This document shows positions 9,193-18,860 of a DNA stretch of 64,000 nucleotides, piece after piece (the stretch's first letter is position 1; the number at the start of each line of letters is the position of its first letter). The notes below the pieces were generated by a model. The model saw nothing but the letters and a program-made list of their open reading frames with translations. It searched no databases and was not told the origin of the DNA. A program made the position numbers and the translations under genes. Source of the DNA: Rhizobium tibeticum (GTDB lineage: Bacteria; Pseudomonadota; Alphaproteobacteria; Rhizobiales; Rhizobiaceae); assembly GCF_900110205.1 (NCBI RefSeq), contig NZ_FOCV01000004.1:186001-250000 (forward strand), in the 5' to 3' direction.

Positions 9193-9219
9193 ACGATCTG
9201 GCCAGAAAGGCCAGATCGT
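9193..9219. repeat. Perfect 11-bp stem between aldo/keto reductase and cyclase genes
   Basis: ACGATCTGGCC (9193-9203) and GGCCAGATCGT (9209-9219) flank a 5-nt loop, 20 bp past the stop of the aldo/keto reductase gene. No T-run follows on either strand, so it is a strong RNA hairpin or a Rho-assisted end rather than a textbook terminator. Confidence 0.6.
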
Positions 9220-9238
9220 TGTGCGTCGGCTGACTGCC

Positions 9239-10282
9239 CTAGATCGGCATCGGGTACTGGCGGTGAACTTGCTCGATTTCAGCCAGAACCTCGTGTGGCA
9301 GCTTGAGGCTGACCGAACTTATGTCCGTATCGAGCTGCTTCATCGTCGTCGCGCCGATGATCACGGATGCCATGAAGCGGCGGCTCAAGCAGAATGCGAG
9401 CGCCATCGTACAAGGGTCGAGCCCGTGCCGTGCAGCGATATCGAGATAGGCCTTCGTCGGCGCTTCCTGCAAGGGCTGCAAACGGCCGCCGATGTCGCCG
9501 TTGATCGATCCGCGCGAGCCCTCCGGCTTGGCGCCGTCGACATATTTGCCGCTGAGGATGCCGCCGGCAAGCGGAGAGTAGGCGAGCAGACCGACGTCCT
9601 CATGATGCGACAACTCCGCCAGATCGAGATCGTAATGGCGGTAGAGCAGATTGTACTCGTTCTGGATCGTCGCGACGCGCGGCAGATCGAGCTGTTCGGA
9701 AAGCGTTAGATATTTTTGCGTGCCCCAGCTCGTCTCGTTGGAGAGGCCGAAGGCGCGCACCTTGCCCTCCTTCACCAGTTCGCCGATTGTCTCGAGGATT
9801 TCGATGACATTGGCGAGCGCCTTCGCGCGGTCCTGCTTGAAGGGATCGTAGTGCCAAGCCTGGCGGAAATGGAAATGCCCTCGGCTCGGCCAGTGAACCT
9901 GGTAGAGGTCGATGTAGTCCGTCTTCAGCCGCTTCAGGCTCGCCTCGATCGCCAAGCGAATGTTGTTGGCGTCGGCGCCGTCGCCGTCGCGAATATAGGA
10001 GCGGCCGGGACCCGCGACCTTGGTGGCCAGTACGATATCCTTGCGCTTGCCAGTCTTCTGGAACCAGCCGCCGATGTACTCTTCCGTCAGCCCCTGCGTC
10101 TCCACCGAAACCGGCGTGGTGGGATAAAGCTCGGCCGTGTCGAAGAAGTTGACGCCTTTGTCGACGCAATAGTCCATCTGCCCATGCGCCTCGGCCTCCG
10201 TGTTTTGCGTGCCCCAGGTCATGGTGCCGAGGCAGATTTCGGACACGGAAATATCCGTGCGGCCAAGTTTCTTGTATTTCAT
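9239..10282 (-). CDS. NADP(H)-dependent aldo/keto reductase, Tas-like
   Basis: The 347-residue protein aligns by eye along its whole length with E. coli Tas. Shared features are MKYKKLGRTDISVSEICLGTMTWG at the start, FFDTAELYP with the catalytic Asp/Tyr, LATKVAGP with the Lys, YQVHWP with the His, and the C-terminal VIIGATTMKQLDTDI cofactor region. It probably reduces aldehydes or ketones in the cytosol; the true substrate is not known even for Tas. The start is the ATG ending at 10282; the open frame extends further upstream, but those residues are not family-like and would run into the fabD promoter region. Confidence 0.88.
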   Translation of the reverse strand: MKYKKLGRTDISVSEICLGTMTWGTQNTEAEAHGQMDYCVDKGVNFFDTAELYPTTPVSVETQGLTEEYIGGWFQKTGKRKDIVLATKVAGPGRSYIRDGDGADANNIRLAIEASLKRLKTDYIDLYQVHWPSRGHFHFRQAWHYDPFKQDRAKALANVIEILETIGELVKEGKVRAFGLSNETSWGTQKYLTLSEQLDLPRVATIQNEYNLLYRHYDLDLAELSHHEDVGLLAYSPLAGGILSGKYVDGAKPEGSRGSINGDIGGRLQPLQEAPTKAYLDIAARHGLDPCTMALAFCLSRRFMASVIIGATTMKQLDTDISSVSLKLPHEVLAEIEQVHRQYPMPI

Positions 10283-10488
10283 CGGAAAGCCTTGAAGGTG
10301 ATCTGGAAAAGAAAAGGTCTGGAAGGACGGCGCAAATCTAGACCGGAATTGTGCAAGCGCAAGAGGCAAAACCGGGCTTTCTCGCAGGCGCAAAAGCCTT
10401 GGAACGCGGGCGTCCGGCACTTGACTCTCTGACAAAGAATGTCAATTGGAGGCAAAACGCTGAAAGGCCCATGTAAAAGGGACGTAGG

Positions 10489-11433
10489 ATGACCATCGCT
10501 TTCACATTTCCGGGGCAGGGCAGCCAGGCTGTCGGCATGGGCAAGGATCTAGCCGAGAATTTCGCCGAGGCACGCGCCGTCTTCCAAGAAGTCGACGAAG
10601 CTCTGGGCGAGAAGCTCTCCGAGACCATGTTCACCGGTCCGGAAGACACGCTGACGCTGACCGCGAATGCACAGCCGGCGCTGATGGCGGTCTCGATGGC
10701 CGTCATTCGCGTCCTGGAAGCCAAGGGTGTCGATCTGGAGGCGAAGGTCTCCTACGTCGCCGGCCATTCGCTCGGCGAATACGCCGCGCTTTGCGCCGCC
10801 GGGACCTTCTCGCTTGCGGATACCGCGCGCCTGCTGCGCATTCGCGGCAATGCCATGCAGGCTGCCGTACCGGTTGGCGTCGGCGCGATGGCTGCCATCA
10901 TTGGCCTCGAACATGCCGATGTCGTCGCCCTCTGCGAAGTGGCCTCAGCCGTCGGCTCCTGCCAGGTCGCCAACGACAATGGCGGCGGCCAGATCGTCAT
11001 TTCGGGCGAGAAGGCAGCCGTCGAGAAGGGCGCTGCGATTGCCAGCGAAAAGGGTGCCAAGCGCGCAATCCTGCTCCCGGTCTCCGCTCCTTTCCATTCT
11101 TCGCTGATGGCGCCCGCTGCTGAAGCGATGCGTGAAGCGCTGGCTGGCGTGAAGAAGTCGAACCCGGTCGTGCCCTTGATCGCAAATGTGCGTGCCGCAC
11201 CGGTGACCGACGCCGACAAGATTGCCAGGCTGCTCGTCGAGCAAGTCACGGGCCAGGTCCGCTGGCGCGAGACGGTTGAATGGTTCGCGGCCAATGGCGC
11301 GACGACCCTTTATGAGATTGGCTCCGGCAAGGTCCTGACCGGCCTCGCACGCCGCATCGACAAGACCGTGAACGGCATTGCCGTCAATACGCCCGCCGAT
11401 ATCGATGCGGCCGTTGCCGCTCTGATGGCCTGA
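10489..11433 (+). CDS. fabD: Malonyl-CoA:ACP transacylase FabD
   Basis: FabD moves malonyl from CoA to acyl carrier protein to start fatty acid elongation. The 314-residue sequence has FPGQGSQAVGMG near the N-terminus, the nucleophile motif GHSLGEYAAL (Ser in GHSLG), the active-site arginine region (RLLRIRGNAMQ) and the catalytic His in APFHSSLM. GTAGG lies 4-8 bp before the ATG. A TTGACT at 10421-10426 could be its -35 box, but the matching -10 is poor. It leads the fabD-fabG-acpP-fabF cluster; fabG begins 29 bp after its stop. Confidence 0.96.
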   Translation: MTIAFTFPGQGSQAVGMGKDLAENFAEARAVFQEVDEALGEKLSETMFTGPEDTLTLTANAQPALMAVSMAVIRVLEAKGVDLEAKVSYVAGHSLGEYAALCAAGTFSLADTARLLRIRGNAMQAAVPVGVGAMAAIIGLEHADVVALCEVASAVGSCQVANDNGGGQIVISGEKAAVEKGAAIASEKGAKRAILLPVSAPFHSSLMAPAAEAMREALAGVKKSNPVVPLIANVRAAPVTDADKIARLLVEQVTGQVRWRETVEWFAANGATTLYEIGSGKVLTGLARRIDKTVNGIAVNTPADIDAAVAALMA

Positions 11434-11462
11434 TTGATTTAACGATTACAAGGAACGCTTCC

Positions 11463-12200
11463 ATGCTCGATCTTTCCGGCCGCAAGGCTCTCGTTACCGG
11501 CGCATCCGGCGGTATTGGCGAGGAAATCGCCCGTATCCTTCACAAGCAGGGCGCCATCGTCGGCCTCCACGGAACGCGAGTCGAGAAGCTCGAGGCGCTG
11601 GCGAATGATCTCGGCGATCGCGTCAAGATCTTTCCGGCGAACCTTGCAGACCGTGACGAAGTCAAAGCACTCGGAGTCAAAGCCGAGGCCGATCTCGAAG
11701 GCGTCGACATCCTCGTCAACAATGCCGGCATCACGAAGGACGGCCTGTTTGTTCGTATGAGCGATGAAGACTGGGATAACGTCATCGAAGTGAACCTGAC
11801 GGCGATGTTCCGCCTGACGCGCGAGCTGACGCATCCGATGATGCGGCGCCGTTATGGCCGCATCATCAACATCACCTCGGTCGTTGGCGTTACCGGCAAC
11901 CCCGGTCAGGCGAACTACTGCGCCTCCAAGGCAGGCATGATCGGCTTCACCAAGTCGCTGGCTCAGGAGATTGCAACCCGCAACGTCACTGTCAACTGCG
12001 TGGCGCCGGGCTTCATCGAGTCCGCCATGACCGGCAAGCTGAACGACAAGCAGAAGGAAGCGATCATGGGAGCGATCCCGATGAAGCGCATGGGCACGGG
12101 CGCCGAAGTTGCCTCCGCCGTTGCCTATCTCGCCTCGTCGGAAGCTGCGTATATGACTGGCCAGACGCTGCACGTAAACGGCGGCATGGCCATGATCTGA
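11463..12200 (+). CDS. fabG: 3-oxoacyl-[ACP] reductase FabG
   Basis: This 245-residue short-chain dehydrogenase carries out the NADPH reduction of 3-oxoacyl-ACP. It shows the nucleotide-binding motif TGASGGIG, the NNAG motif (LVNNAGITKD), the catalytic Ser in NITSVVG and YCASK (Tyr and Lys). Length, the FabG-type ending TGQTLHVNGGMAMI and the position between fabD and acpP separate it from the many other SDRs. AAGGAA precedes the ATG. Confidence 0.96.
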   Translation: MLDLSGRKALVTGASGGIGEEIARILHKQGAIVGLHGTRVEKLEALANDLGDRVKIFPANLADRDEVKALGVKAEADLEGVDILVNNAGITKDGLFVRMSDEDWDNVIEVNLTAMFRLTRELTHPMMRRRYGRIINITSVVGVTGNPGQANYCASKAGMIGFTKSLAQEIATRNVTVNCVAPGFIESAMTGKLNDKQKEAIMGAIPMKRMGTGAEVASAVAYLASSEAAYMTGQTLHVNGGMAMI

Positions 12201-12490
12201 AACGGGAAACTGCCTTCCGGGCAGATTTTCCCCGCAATAGCGTGTTGACCAACCCGATGGGGTTGATTTTCTGGCTTTGCGGCAGACTTAAACCGTGTTA
12301 AGCGGGCCATGACTGTCAACAGTCTCCCGAGAAAGCAGACGGACCGGCGGGCTTTTGTGCAAGCCTGGGACATTTCTGGTAGCCGGGGTCAAAGAGTTTG
12401 CCGAGGTGGCTTCAAGGGGCGCCGCAGGCTGAAACAGGGTAGGGATGTCACAAGGCATTCTGATCAGGACATAAGGTCGAGGAAACCGAC

Positions 12491-12727
12491 ATGAGCGATA
12501 TCGCAGAACGCGTAAAGAAAATTGTTATTGATCATCTTGGCGTCGATGCCGACAAGGTTGTTGAAAGCGCCAGCTTTATCGACGATCTGGGCGCAGACTC
12601 GCTCGATACCGTCGAACTGGTCATGGCGTTCGAAGAAGAATTCGGCGTTGAGATTCCGGATGACGCTGCTGACTCGATCCTGACGGTCGGCGATGCCGTA
12701 AAGTTTATCGAAAAGGCTCAGGCTTAA
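12491..12727 (+). CDS. acpP: Acyl carrier protein AcpP
   Basis: The 78-residue acidic protein carries growing acyl chains on a phosphopantetheine attached to Ser37 in the motif [12 protein letters not shown]. The sequence is typical of the housekeeping ACP rather than of NodF-like or lipid A-specific carriers. GAGGA lies 7 bp before the ATG. The 290-bp gap after fabG, with a small dyad GACTG/CAGTC at 12311-12324, most likely holds its own promoter, in keeping with the very high level of ACP in cells. A strong terminator follows directly. Confidence 0.98.
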   Translation: MSDIAERVKKIVIDHLGVDADKVVESASFIDDLGADSLDTVELVMAFEEEFGVEIPDDAADSILTVGDAVKFIEKAQA

Positions 12728-12739
12728 TCCTGAGCATTT

Positions 12740-12772
12740 AAAAAAGGGCGGACCCGGAGTCCGCCCTTTTTT
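12740..12772 (+). terminator. Rho-independent terminator of acpP
   Basis: A 14-bp perfect stem (12740-12753 with 12759-12772) with a 5-nt loop (CCGGA) ends in a run of six T. It starts 12 bp after the acpP stop and separates the abundant acpP transcript from fabF. Confidence 0.93.
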
Positions 12773-12812
12773 AGTTCTGGCATGGTTCTCCAAGAACACA
12801 AAAAGGCGGGGA

Positions 12813-14084
12813 ATGCGGTCGATGAGACGGGTCGTTATAACAGGTACCGGTATGGTATCGCCCTTGGGATGCGGAACGGAAGTGACGTGGTCTCGCTTGC
12901 TTGCGGGTCACAACGGCGCCCGCCTGGTCACTGAATTCGAAATCGACGACCTCCCCGCAAAGATCGCCTGCCGCATTCCGGTTGGTGACGGCAGCGACGG
13001 CACCTTCAATGTCGACGACTGGATGGAGCCCAAGGAACAGCGCAAGGTCGATCCCTTCATCATCTATGGCATGGCAGCCGCCGACATGGCGCTGAACGAT
13101 GCGAACTGGCATCCGCAGACGGACGAAGAGCAGGTCTCGACGGGCGTGCTGATCGGTTCCGGCATTGGTGGCATTGAAGGTATTGTCGAAGCCGGCTATA
13201 CGCTGCGCGACAAGGGCCCGCGCCGTATTTCTCCATTCTTCATTCCCGGCCGTCTGATCAACCTCGTATCCGGCCAAGTATCGATCCGTCACAAGCTGCG
13301 TGGGCCGAACCACTCGGTGGTCACGGCATGCTCGACCGGCGCGCACGCGATCGGCGACGCAGCCCGTCTCATCGCATTCGGCGATGCCGACGTCATGGTC
13401 GCGGGGGGCACGGAGTCCCCGGTCAGCCGCATCTCACTGGCCGGCTTCGCCGCCTGCAAGGCGCTGTCCACCCAGCATAACGACAATCCGACCAAGGCAT
13501 CGCGTCCATACGATAAGGACCGCGACGGCTTCGTCATGGGTGAGGGCGCCGGCATCGTCGTTCTCGAAGAACTGGAACACGCCCAGGCGCGTGGCGCCAA
13601 GATCTATGCCGAGGTCGTGGGCTATGGTCTTTCCGGTGACGCCTATCACATCACCGCCCCGTCAGAGGACGGCGAAGGCGCGCAGCGTTGCATGACGATG
13701 GCGTTGAAACGCGCCGGCTTGACGCCCGCGGATATCGACTACATCAACGCGCATGGCACATCGACGATGGCCGATACGATCGAACTCGGTGCCGTCGAGC
13801 GCCTGGTCGGCAATGCGGCCTCCAAGATCTCGATGTCGTCGACGAAGTCTGCGACGGGCCACCTGCTCGGTGCGGCCGGCGCGATCGAGGCGATCTTTGC
13901 AACGCTTGCCATCCGCGATAGTGTTGCGCCTCCGACGCTCAATCTCGACAATCCTGAGCGCGAGAGCGCAATCGATCTCGTTCCGCACAAGGCGCGCCAG
14001 CGGGAAATCAACGTCGCGTTGTCGAATTCCTTCGGATTCGGCGGTACGAATGCATCGTTGGTGCTGCGCCGCTACGTCGCTTGA
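12813..14084 (+). CDS. fabF: 3-oxoacyl-[ACP] synthase II FabF
   Basis: FabF condenses malonyl-ACP with acyl-ACP in chain elongation. The 423-residue protein has the Cys-His-His triad of the thiolase fold: Cys in TACSTGAHAIG, His in NAHGTSTMADTIE and His in KSATGHLLGAAGAIE. Two starts are close: ATG at 12813 (AAAGG 6 bp upstream) and ATG at 12822 (family-like MRRVVITGTGMVSPLG). The spacing of the Shine-Dalgarno favours 12813, which adds three residues. It lies just after the acpP terminator, so it probably has readthrough or its own promoter. Confidence 0.95.
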   Translation: MRSMRRVVITGTGMVSPLGCGTEVTWSRLLAGHNGARLVTEFEIDDLPAKIACRIPVGDGSDGTFNVDDWMEPKEQRKVDPFIIYGMAAADMALNDANWHPQTDEEQVSTGVLIGSGIGGIEGIVEAGYTLRDKGPRRISPFFIPGRLINLVSGQVSIRHKLRGPNHSVVTACSTGAHAIGDAARLIAFGDADVMVAGGTESPVSRISLAGFAACKALSTQHNDNPTKASRPYDKDRDGFVMGEGAGIVVLEELEHAQARGAKIYAEVVGYGLSGDAYHITAPSEDGEGAQRCMTMALKRAGLTPADIDYINAHGTSTMADTIELGAVERLVGNAASKISMSSTKSATGHLLGAAGAIEAIFATLAIRDSVAPPTLNLDNPERESAIDLVPHKARQREINVALSNSFGFGGTNASLVLRRYVA

Positions 14085-14200
14085 GTGCAGGCGTTGACGT
14101 CCTGACAGTGGGGCTGCACCACGCGCGGCGTGGCCCTACCTGCATTTTGCCGCATTGCTTAGCAAGAAGCGGGACTTGAGGCCAAGTTAGAGGATTGCCG

Positions 14201-15436
14201 GTGAGCGATACGAACCACAGCAACGGGACGATCGGCGAGGAAAGCCAGCAGACGCAGAGCGGGCCGATTATTCCCAAGTCGCCGAGCGAGGCGCTTCGGC
14301 CGGAACGCGTGCCCGAGCCACCGAAGCGCTCGAAGAAGGCGCGCAGCCAGGTTATCATTTTCCTGAACTTCCTGATGACGCTGGTCGTGCTCGGCTGCGC
14401 GGCCGCCGTCTTCCTTTTCTATTACGCGATCTCTGCCTACCAGAATCCCGGTCCGCTGGAGACAAATACGAATTTCATCGTGCGAAGCGGCGCCGGCGTT
14501 GCCGAGATCGCCGCAAGCCTCGAACGCAACAACATCGTGTCGGACGCACGTATCTTCCGTTATCTCACCACGACGCATCTTGACGACGGCGAGAGCCTCA
14601 AGGCGGGCGAGTACGAAATCAAGGCGCATGCTTCCATGAACGACATCATGGAACTGCTGAAATCCGGAAAGTCGATCCTGTATTCCGTCGCGTTTCCGGA
14701 AGGCCTCACAGTCCGCCAGATGTTCAATCGTCTGAACGAGGATAGCGTGCTGGAAGGCGACCTGCCGACCGTCGTGCCTGCCGAAGGAAGCCTGCGTCCG
14801 GATACCTACAAGTTCTCGCGCGGCACGAAGCGGGCCGAGATCATCGAGCAGATGGCTGCGGCACAGCAGAAGCTCGTCGACCAGGTTTGGGATAAGCGCG
14901 ACCCGTCGCTGCAGCTCAAGTCAAAGGACGAACTGATCATCCTTGCTTCGATCGTCGAAAAGGAGACCGGCGTTCCGGACGAGCGTGCCCATGTGGCTTC
15001 CGTATTTCTCAACCGGCTGGACAAGGGGATGCGCCTCCAGTCCGATCCGACGATCATTTACGGGCTGTTCGGCGGCGATGGAAAGCCGGCGGATCGCCCG
15101 ATCTATCAATCAGACCTTAAGAAGGAAACGCCCTTCAACACTTATGTAGTCAAGGGCCTTCCCCCGACGCCGATCGCCAATCCGGGCCGAGACGCACTGG
15201 AGGCTGTCGCCAATCCCTGGAAGACGCAGGATCTTTATTTCGTTGCCGACGGTTCCGGCGGGCATGTCTTCGCAGCCACGCTCGAGGAGCACAATGCCAA
15301 CGTCAAACGCTGGCGTCAGCTGGAAGCGGCCAAGGGTGCCGACCCCAATATTGTCGTTGACGGACAGCCTGAAAGCCAGACGCAGTCGGATGCGCCTGCC
15401 GCGCCGGCTGCCCAGAAGAAAAAGAAAACGAACTGA
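14201..15436 (+). CDS. mltG: Endolytic murein transglycosylase MltG
   Basis: MltG cleaves nascent peptidoglycan strands at the inner membrane and so sets glycan length. The 411-residue protein has a disordered cytoplasmic N-terminus (about 1-50), one membrane helix (about 51-75), a LysM-like part and the YceG catalytic domain with ASIVEKETGVPDERAHVASV (catalytic Glu) and MRLQSDPTIIYGL. The GTG at 14201 is chosen: AGAGGA lies 6 bp before it, whereas the in-frame TTG at 14195 has no room for a ribosome site. The tail is Pro/Ala/Lys-rich. yicC starts 15 bp downstream. Confidence 0.94.
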   Translation: MSDTNHSNGTIGEESQQTQSGPIIPKSPSEALRPERVPEPPKRSKKARSQVIIFLNFLMTLVVLGCAAAVFLFYYAISAYQNPGPLETNTNFIVRSGAGVAEIAASLERNNIVSDARIFRYLTTTHLDDGESLKAGEYEIKAHASMNDIMELLKSGKSILYSVAFPEGLTVRQMFNRLNEDSVLEGDLPTVVPAEGSLRPDTYKFSRGTKRAEIIEQMAAAQQKLVDQVWDKRDPSLQLKSKDELIILASIVEKETGVPDERAHVASVFLNRLDKGMRLQSDPTIIYGLFGGDGKPADRPIYQSDLKKETPFNTYVVKGLPPTPIANPGRDALEAVANPWKTQDLYFVADGSGGHVFAATLEEHNANVKRWRQLEAAKGADPNIVVDGQPESQTQSDAPAAPAAQKKKKTN

Positions 15437-15451
15437 TTTTCGGAGGCTTGC

Positions 15452-16339
15452 ATGGCTTTGCAGTCCATGACCGGTTTTGCACGGTGTGAAGGCACGAGTG
15501 GCCGCTGGCGCTGGGCGTGGGAACTGCGGTCGGTCAACGGCAAGGGCTTGGATCTGCGCTTGCGCCTCCCGCCAGGGCTGGAGCGCATGGAAAATGATGT
15601 TCGCCGCCTTGCCGGCGAGCGCTTCAGCCGCGGCAATATGCAGGCGTCGCTTTCCGTCTCTGCCGGCGAGAGCCGCATTGAAACCGTCCTCAATCAGGAA
15701 GCGCTCTCCGCCGTGCTCGCCTTGCGTGACCAGCTTGGCGGCATCATCGATCCCGCGCCATTGCAGTTGGATACTTTGCTCGCCATCCCCGGCATCATTG
15801 AATTCCGTGAGACCGAAGACGGCGATGAAGCGATCGCAGCGCGCGATGCCGACATTGTCGAAGGCCTGATCACGGCCCTTGCCGACTTGCGTCAGATGCG
15901 CGAACTGGAGGGTGCCGCATTGTCGCGTGTCCTTCTGGACCACATCGCCACGATCGAAGGATTGACGCAGACCATCGACCGTGACCCCTCCCGATCTCCG
16001 CAAGAGATTGCTGGCCGACTGGCTGCGCAAGTCGCCTTGCTGATGGATGGTTCGGGAAAGCTGGATCGCGACAGGCTACATGCGGAAGCCGCGTTGTTGG
16101 CCACCAGGGCGGATCTTCGCGAAGAGATCGACCGCCTGAAGGCGCATGTGGTTGCCGCCCGCGACCTGCTCAGCAAGGGCGGTCCCGTCGGGCGGAAGCT
16201 CGATTTCCTTGCACAGGAATTTAACCGCGAATCGAATACCATCTGCGCGAAGTCGAATGTCGCTGCGGTCACGGCCGCCGGCATCGAGCTGAAAGTCGCT
16301 ATCGACCAGTTCCGCGAGCAGGTCCAGAATCTGGAGTAG
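15452..16339 (+). CDS. YicC-family endoribonuclease
   Basis: The 295-residue protein begins [14 protein letters not shown] and ends with [40 protein letters not shown], the two most conserved blocks of the YicC/YloC family. Members act as endoribonucleases on mRNA or small RNA in E. coli and Bacillus. GGAGG lies 5 bp before the ATG. It lies between mltG and gmk in the usual alphaproteobacterial order, four bases before the gmk start, so it is cotranscribed with gmk. Confidence 0.93.
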   Translation: MALQSMTGFARCEGTSGRWRWAWELRSVNGKGLDLRLRLPPGLERMENDVRRLAGERFSRGNMQASLSVSAGESRIETVLNQEALSAVLALRDQLGGIIDPAPLQLDTLLAIPGIIEFRETEDGDEAIAARDADIVEGLITALADLRQMRELEGAALSRVLLDHIATIEGLTQTIDRDPSRSPQEIAGRLAAQVALLMDGSGKLDRDRLHAEAALLATRADLREEIDRLKAHVVAARDLLSKGGPVGRKLDFLAQEFNRESNTICAKSNVAAVTAAGIELKVAIDQFREQVQNLE

Positions 16340-16343
16340 ACCA

Positions 16344-17006
16344 ATGAAGCCGGCGAAAACCGCGCCCATCCCGATAGCCCGCCGCGGTCTCATGCTCGTC
16401 ATCTCGTCGCCATCGGGCGCCGGGAAGTCGACGATCGCTCGCACCCTGCTGGAAACGGACAAGCAGATCGGTTTGTCCGTCAGTGTGACCACACGCCAGC
16501 GCCGGCCAAGCGAGATTGAGGGCATCCACTATCATTTTAAGTCGGTCCGCGAATTCGAACGGCTGCGCGATGCCGACGAATTGCTGGAGTGGGCCGAGGT
16601 GCACGGCAATTTCTATGGCACGCCGCGGGAGCCCGTCGAGCAGGCGATGGCAGACGGCCGCGACATGCTGTTCGATATTGATTGGCAGGGCGCACAGCAG
16701 CTTCAGGACAAGATGTCCGCCGATGTCGTGTCCATCTTTGTTCTGCCGCCGACGATGACGGAGCTTCAGTCCCGCCTGCATCGCCGGGCCGAGGACACGG
16801 AGGAGGTCATCGCGACGCGTCTCGCCAATTCGCGCTCGGAGATCGGGCATTGGCGGGAGTACGACTACGTCATTGTCAATGACGATTTGAACGCTGCTTT
16901 CGAGGCGGTGCAATCGATCGTTCGTTCCGAACGGCTACGCCGCGACCGGCGCCACGGCATGTTTGATTTCGTCACAAAGCTGCTTGAGGAAACGCCGGCT
17001 CTTTAA
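16344..17006 (+). CDS. gmk: Guanylate kinase
   Basis: This kinase phosphorylates GMP to GDP with ATP. The 220-residue protein has the P-loop [10 protein letters not shown] (about residues 21-30), the GMP-binding segment [19 protein letters not shown] and the lid region. GGAG sits 7 bp before the ATG. Its stop overlaps the stop of the convergent rsmA gene by three bases within TTTAAA, so no terminator separates the two operons. Confidence 0.96.
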   Translation: MKPAKTAPIPIARRGLMLVISSPSGAGKSTIARTLLETDKQIGLSVSVTTRQRRPSEIEGIHYHFKSVREFERLRDADELLEWAEVHGNFYGTPREPVEQAMADGRDMLFDIDWQGAQQLQDKMSADVVSIFVLPPTMTELQSRLHRRAEDTEEVIATRLANSRSEIGHWREYDYVIVNDDLNAAFEAVQSIVRSERLRRDRRHGMFDFVTKLLEETPAL

Positions 17007-17833
17007 AGGCTGTTGGCAAGCAGGCAGAACTCGGCGACCGACAGCGTCTCGGCCCGCCGTTGCGGGTCAATGCCCGCCTTGTTGAGCAAGGCCTCGCCGC
17101 CGAGGGGCTTGAGGCTCTGGCGCAGCATCTTGCGACGCTGGCCGAAGGCCGCGTGGGTGACCTTTTCCAGATCAGCGATAGAGCAGGGGATCGGGTTCTC
17201 ATTCGGGGTCAGATGAACGACCGTCGACGTCACTTTCGGTGGCGGCGTGAAGGCCTGCGGCGACACATCAAACGCCATATGCACGTTCGTGCGCCATCCG
17301 CAAAGCACGCCAAGACGTCCATAGTGATCATCCTCTTCGGTCGCGACGATGCGCTCGCCGACTTCCTTCTGGAACATCAGCGTCAGCGATTGCCAGAAGG
17401 GAGGCCACTTTCTCGGCAGGATCCAATTGACCAGCAGCTGGGTGCCCACATTGTAGGGCAGGTTGGCGATGATCTTCACCGGACCTTCTGGGGGCAGAGC
17501 TTCGAAGTCCGTCTTCAATGCGTCGCCTTCAATGACCTCAAGCCGTCCCGGATAGTGGTCTGCAATTTCGGCGAGGGCCGGTAGACAGCGAGAATCACGC
17601 TCGACGGCGATCACTTTCTTTGCGCCGAGCGCCAGAATGGCGCGCGTCAGGCCCCCAGGGCCCGGGCCGACTTCGAAAACCGTGACGTCCTCCAGCGAGC
17701 CGGCCGTTCGCGCAACCTTTTGCGTCAGGTTGAGATCGAGCAGAAAATTCTGGCCGAGCGCCTTCCGTGCATCAAGGCCATGACGTTGAATGACATCGCG
17801 CAGGGGCGGCAGCCCATCCAAGGCAGCCATCAA
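17003..17833 (-). CDS. rsmA: 16S rRNA (adenine1518-N6/adenine1519-N6)-dimethyltransferase RsmA
   Basis: RsmA (KsgA) dimethylates two adenines in the 3' helix of 16S rRNA late in 30S assembly. The 276-residue sequence shows [13 protein letters not shown], the SAM-binding [16 protein letters not shown], and the catalytic [11 protein letters not shown] (the NLPY motif of adenine-N6 methylases). The C-terminal domain is typical. The ATG overlaps the pdxA stop as ATGA (17830-17833), which indicates translational coupling. It is the last gene of the lptF-to-rsmA block. Confidence 0.96.
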   Translation of the reverse strand: MMAALDGLPPLRDVIQRHGLDARKALGQNFLLDLNLTQKVARTAGSLEDVTVFEVGPGPGGLTRAILALGAKKVIAVERDSRCLPALAEIADHYPGRLEVIEGDALKTDFEALPPEGPVKIIANLPYNVGTQLLVNWILPRKWPPFWQSLTLMFQKEVGERIVATEEDDHYGRLGVLCGWRTNVHMAFDVSPQAFTPPPKVTSTVVHLTPNENPIPCSIADLEKVTHAAFGQRRKMLRQSLKPLGGEALLNKAGIDPQRRAETLSVAEFCLLANSL

Positions 17834-18855
17834 AGGCGCCCTTCCATAGTGCGTCCAAGGTGACCGGCGAGCTTCAGGGCTGCGACGAGGCTGCCTTCGC
17901 GTGCAAGTCCCTTGCCGGCAATGCCGAAGGCGGTACCATGATCGGGCGAGGTGCGCACGAAGGGCAAGCCAAGGGTGACGTTGACAGAATCGTCGAAGCC
18001 AAGCGCCTTGGCCGGTATCAGCGCCTGGTCGTGATACATGCAGATGGCGACGTCGTAACGCGCCCGAGCCTCGTCGTGAAACATGGTGTCGGCGGGCAGG
18101 GGCCCGATCGCATTGATGCCTTCGGACCTAAGGAACTGGATGGCCGGCTTGATGATCGCCTCATCCTCTTTGCCGATCGTGCCGTCTTCTCCGGCGTGCG
18201 GATTGAGACCGGCTATCGCGAGCCGCGGCTGCTCGATCCCGAAGCGACGCCTAAGGTCGGCATCAGCGATCCGGCAGGTCTCGACGATGAGTTCCGCCGT
18301 CAGCGCCTGAGGCACGTCCTTGAAGGGGATATGGATTGTGACCGGAATGGTGCGGAGCTTTGGACCGGCGAGCATCATCACCGGCATAGCTGCCTGTCCC
18401 GTCGCTCGTGCGGCGAGATCTGCCAGAAATTCGGTGTGTCCCGGGAAGGGGAAGCCGGACTCGTAAAGCACCGACTTGGCGATTGGATTGGTGACGACGC
18501 CAAGGGCTTCACCTGAAATCGTCAGCGAGACGGCTGTTTCGATCGCAGCGATCGTGGCCTTCGCTGTTGCGACGTGGGGCTCGCCCGCCACAACCCCGAC
18601 GCCTGCAGCTATGGGAAGCACGGGGAGGGCATCGGCAAAGACGTCATTGGCGTTGGCACAATCGGTCTCGCGAATGGCAACCGTCAGGCCCAGCAGCTTG
18701 GCACGCAACGCCAGCACATCAGGGTCGCCAATGAACACGAACGGAGGGAGCCCGAGCTCCCTGCGCCGCATCCAAGCCAGCAATGTGATGTCGGGGCCGA
18801 CACCGGCCGGATCGCCCTGGCTCAGCGCGAGCGGACGCGAGAACGAAATCGCCAT
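17830..18855 (-). CDS. pdxA: 4-hydroxythreonine-4-phosphate dehydrogenase PdxA
   Basis: PdxA performs an NAD-dependent oxidation in the DXP-dependent pyridoxal phosphate pathway. The 341-residue protein starts [23 protein letters not shown] ([13 protein letters not shown] family mark). It contains the metal-binding histidines in [21 protein letters not shown] and [13 protein letters not shown], and ends with [14 protein letters not shown]. The ATG ending at 18855 is chosen; the open frame continues about 250 bp into surA, but that part is the shadow of the surA gene. It starts 5 bp after the surA stop. Confidence 0.95.
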   Translation of the reverse strand: MAISFSRPLALSQGDPAGVGPDITLLAWMRRRELGLPPFVFIGDPDVLALRAKLLGLTVAIRETDCANANDVFADALPVLPIAAGVGVVAGEPHVATAKATIAAIETAVSLTISGEALGVVTNPIAKSVLYESGFPFPGHTEFLADLAARATGQAAMPVMMLAGPKLRTIPVTIHIPFKDVPQALTAELIVETCRIADADLRRRFGIEQPRLAIAGLNPHAGEDGTIGKEDEAIIKPAIQFLRSEGINAIGPLPADTMFHDEARARYDVAICMYHDQALIPAKALGFDDSVNVTLGLPFVRTSPDHGTAFGIAGKGLAREGSLVAALKLAGHLGRTMEGRL

Positions 18856-18860
18856 CTTGC

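Noticed and set aside
12309..12494. Short open frame (61 codons) in the fabG-acpP gap
   Set aside because: Arg/Lys-rich, overlaps the acpP start and ribosome site, no start signal; more likely leader or promoter DNA.
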